From CAYXRK01 sp964467615 (GTDB lineage Bacteria; Hydrogenedentota; Hydrogenedentia; Hydrogenedentales; GCA-2746185), in assembly GCA_964467615.1 (NCBI GenBank), contig CAYXRK010000212.1, positions 1-7,640 of the forward strand: DNA of 7,640 nucleotides. The letters run 5' to 3'. Below the pieces are notes generated by a model. The model was not told the DNA's origin. It ran no database searches and saw nothing but the letters and a program-made list of their open reading frames with translations. Below are positions 7,015-7,640 of this stretch, one piece after another. Positions within the stretch are counted from its first letter, which is position 1; the number at the start of each line of letters is the position of its first letter. A program made the position numbers and the translations under genes.

Positions 7015-7629
7015 CTATTGCCGCACAAACGCCCGCGCGGGTGCGCCGTCCGCACCCACGAGCGCCAAGGGTAGGACGACAAATTCGCAATCGCCCTGGT
7101 CAATACGCGCGAGGCGCAACCCCTCGACGATAAACACGCCCGCGCGAAGTAGGATGTGATGCACGGTTTCCGGGTCCTCGAAGGGCGCGACGGACAGGTA
7201 GTCGACGCCGACCAACCGAACGCCCTCGTCAACCATGCGGCTCGCCGCGTCCGGCGTCAGCGCGACGTAGTCCTTGGTAAAAGTGGCATCGTGCGGACGA
7301 AACGAATTGTCGGTCTTCAATAGCACTCGCGTGGGCAACGCGCCCTCGCCCAGCGCTTTCGCCGTAACTTCACGCAGGCCCCTCGCTTCGATCACGCGGG
7401 CAGGCCCGAAGAAAACGTCCGTTTCGACTTCGTGCAGCTTTTTCCCGTCGTCCTCGAAATGCCACGGCGCGTCCACGTGCGTCCCTGCGTGCGTGCTCAT
7501 CGTGAATTTCGACACGTTGCACATCTCGCCGTTCGCGATACGCGATGACGGAACGAATTCGTAGACTGCGTCACCCGGCCAAACGGTAAGCCCCGGCGCG
7601 ATTGGTACGCTCACGTCGGTCCATAGCAT
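7015..7629 (-). CDS. Cyclase-family metal-dependent hydrolase (kynurenine formamidase-like)
   Basis: Probable soluble metal-dependent hydrolase of the cyclase superfamily, which includes kynurenine formamidase (KynB, N-formylkynurenine to kynurenine) and isatin hydrolase. Length is 204 residues, near KynB (about 210). The start MLWTDVSVPIAPGLTVWPGD is typical. The metal motif HAGTHVDAPWH (47-57) supplies H47, H51, D53 and H57; the second-site residues H157 and E169 (in IVEGL) keep the 12-residue spacing known in KynB. The whole set sits three below the KynB numbers as I recall them (50, 54, 56, 60, 160, 172), so the active site looks complete. The segment GVDYLSVAPF (141-150) resembles general cyclase-family members more than KynB, so the true substrate is open. 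The ATG at 7629 fits the family N-terminus, with GGA (7640-7638) 8 nt upstream at the window edge. The reading frame stays open to that edge, so a slightly earlier start is possible. Confidence 0.88.
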   Translation of the reverse strand: MLWTDVSVPIAPGLTVWPGDAVYEFVPSSRIANGEMCNVSKFTMSTHAGTHVDAPWHFEDDGKKLHEVETDVFFGPARVIEARGLREVTAKALGEGALPTRVLLKTDNSFRPHDATFTKDYVALTPDAASRMVDEGVRLVGVDYLSVAPFEDPETVHHILLRAGVFIVEGLRLARIDQGDCEFVVLPLALVGADGAPARAFVRQ

Positions 7630-7640
7630 CGCATCGATCC

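Overview
The window carries five protein-coding genes, all on the minus strand, packed with short gaps (5 to 151 nt). No stretch over 300 nt lacks a gene, and I found no RNA genes, insertion sequences or CRISPR. Base composition is GC-rich by eye. A tripartite-type efflux inner-membrane pump with a periplasmic adaptor points to a didermic (Gram-negative-type) bacterium. The phylum cannot be fixed from this sequence; a PVC-like or similar environmental lineage is only a guess.

In transcription order (right to left): (1) 7629-7015, a complete cyclase-family (kynurenine-formamidase-like) metal-dependent hydrolase. (2) 6937-5807, a CaiB/BaiF family III protein of the alpha-methylacyl-CoA racemase type with H126, D156 and E241 all present; it sits 77 nt downstream of the hydrolase and may be co-transcribed or have its own promoter. 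(3) 5655-4579, a membrane-fusion (adaptor) protein of an RND efflux pump. (4) 4573-1397, the matching RND inner-membrane pump, starting 5 nt after the adaptor stop and very probably translationally coupled to it. (5) 1275 to beyond the left edge, an MgtE magnesium transporter lacking its last few dozen residues because the window ends.

The adaptor and pump form one functional unit: a proton-driven exporter spanning inner membrane and periplasm, needing an outer-membrane TolC-like channel that is not encoded here. The racemase and hydrolase are catabolic enzymes acting on acyl-CoA and amide or ester-type substrates, with no shown link to the pump. MgtE has a plausible sigma70-like promoter of its own in the 121-nt gap downstream of the pump.

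All five genes belong to known families, and I see no convincing novel system. The items most worth a second look are small: an inverted repeat whose arms overlap the -35 and -10 of a candidate promoter upstream of the racemase gene, a 12-bp perfect palindrome upstream of the efflux operon, a GGN-to-GCS change in the conserved MgtE pore-region motif, and a possible lipobox with three consecutive cysteines in the adaptor.
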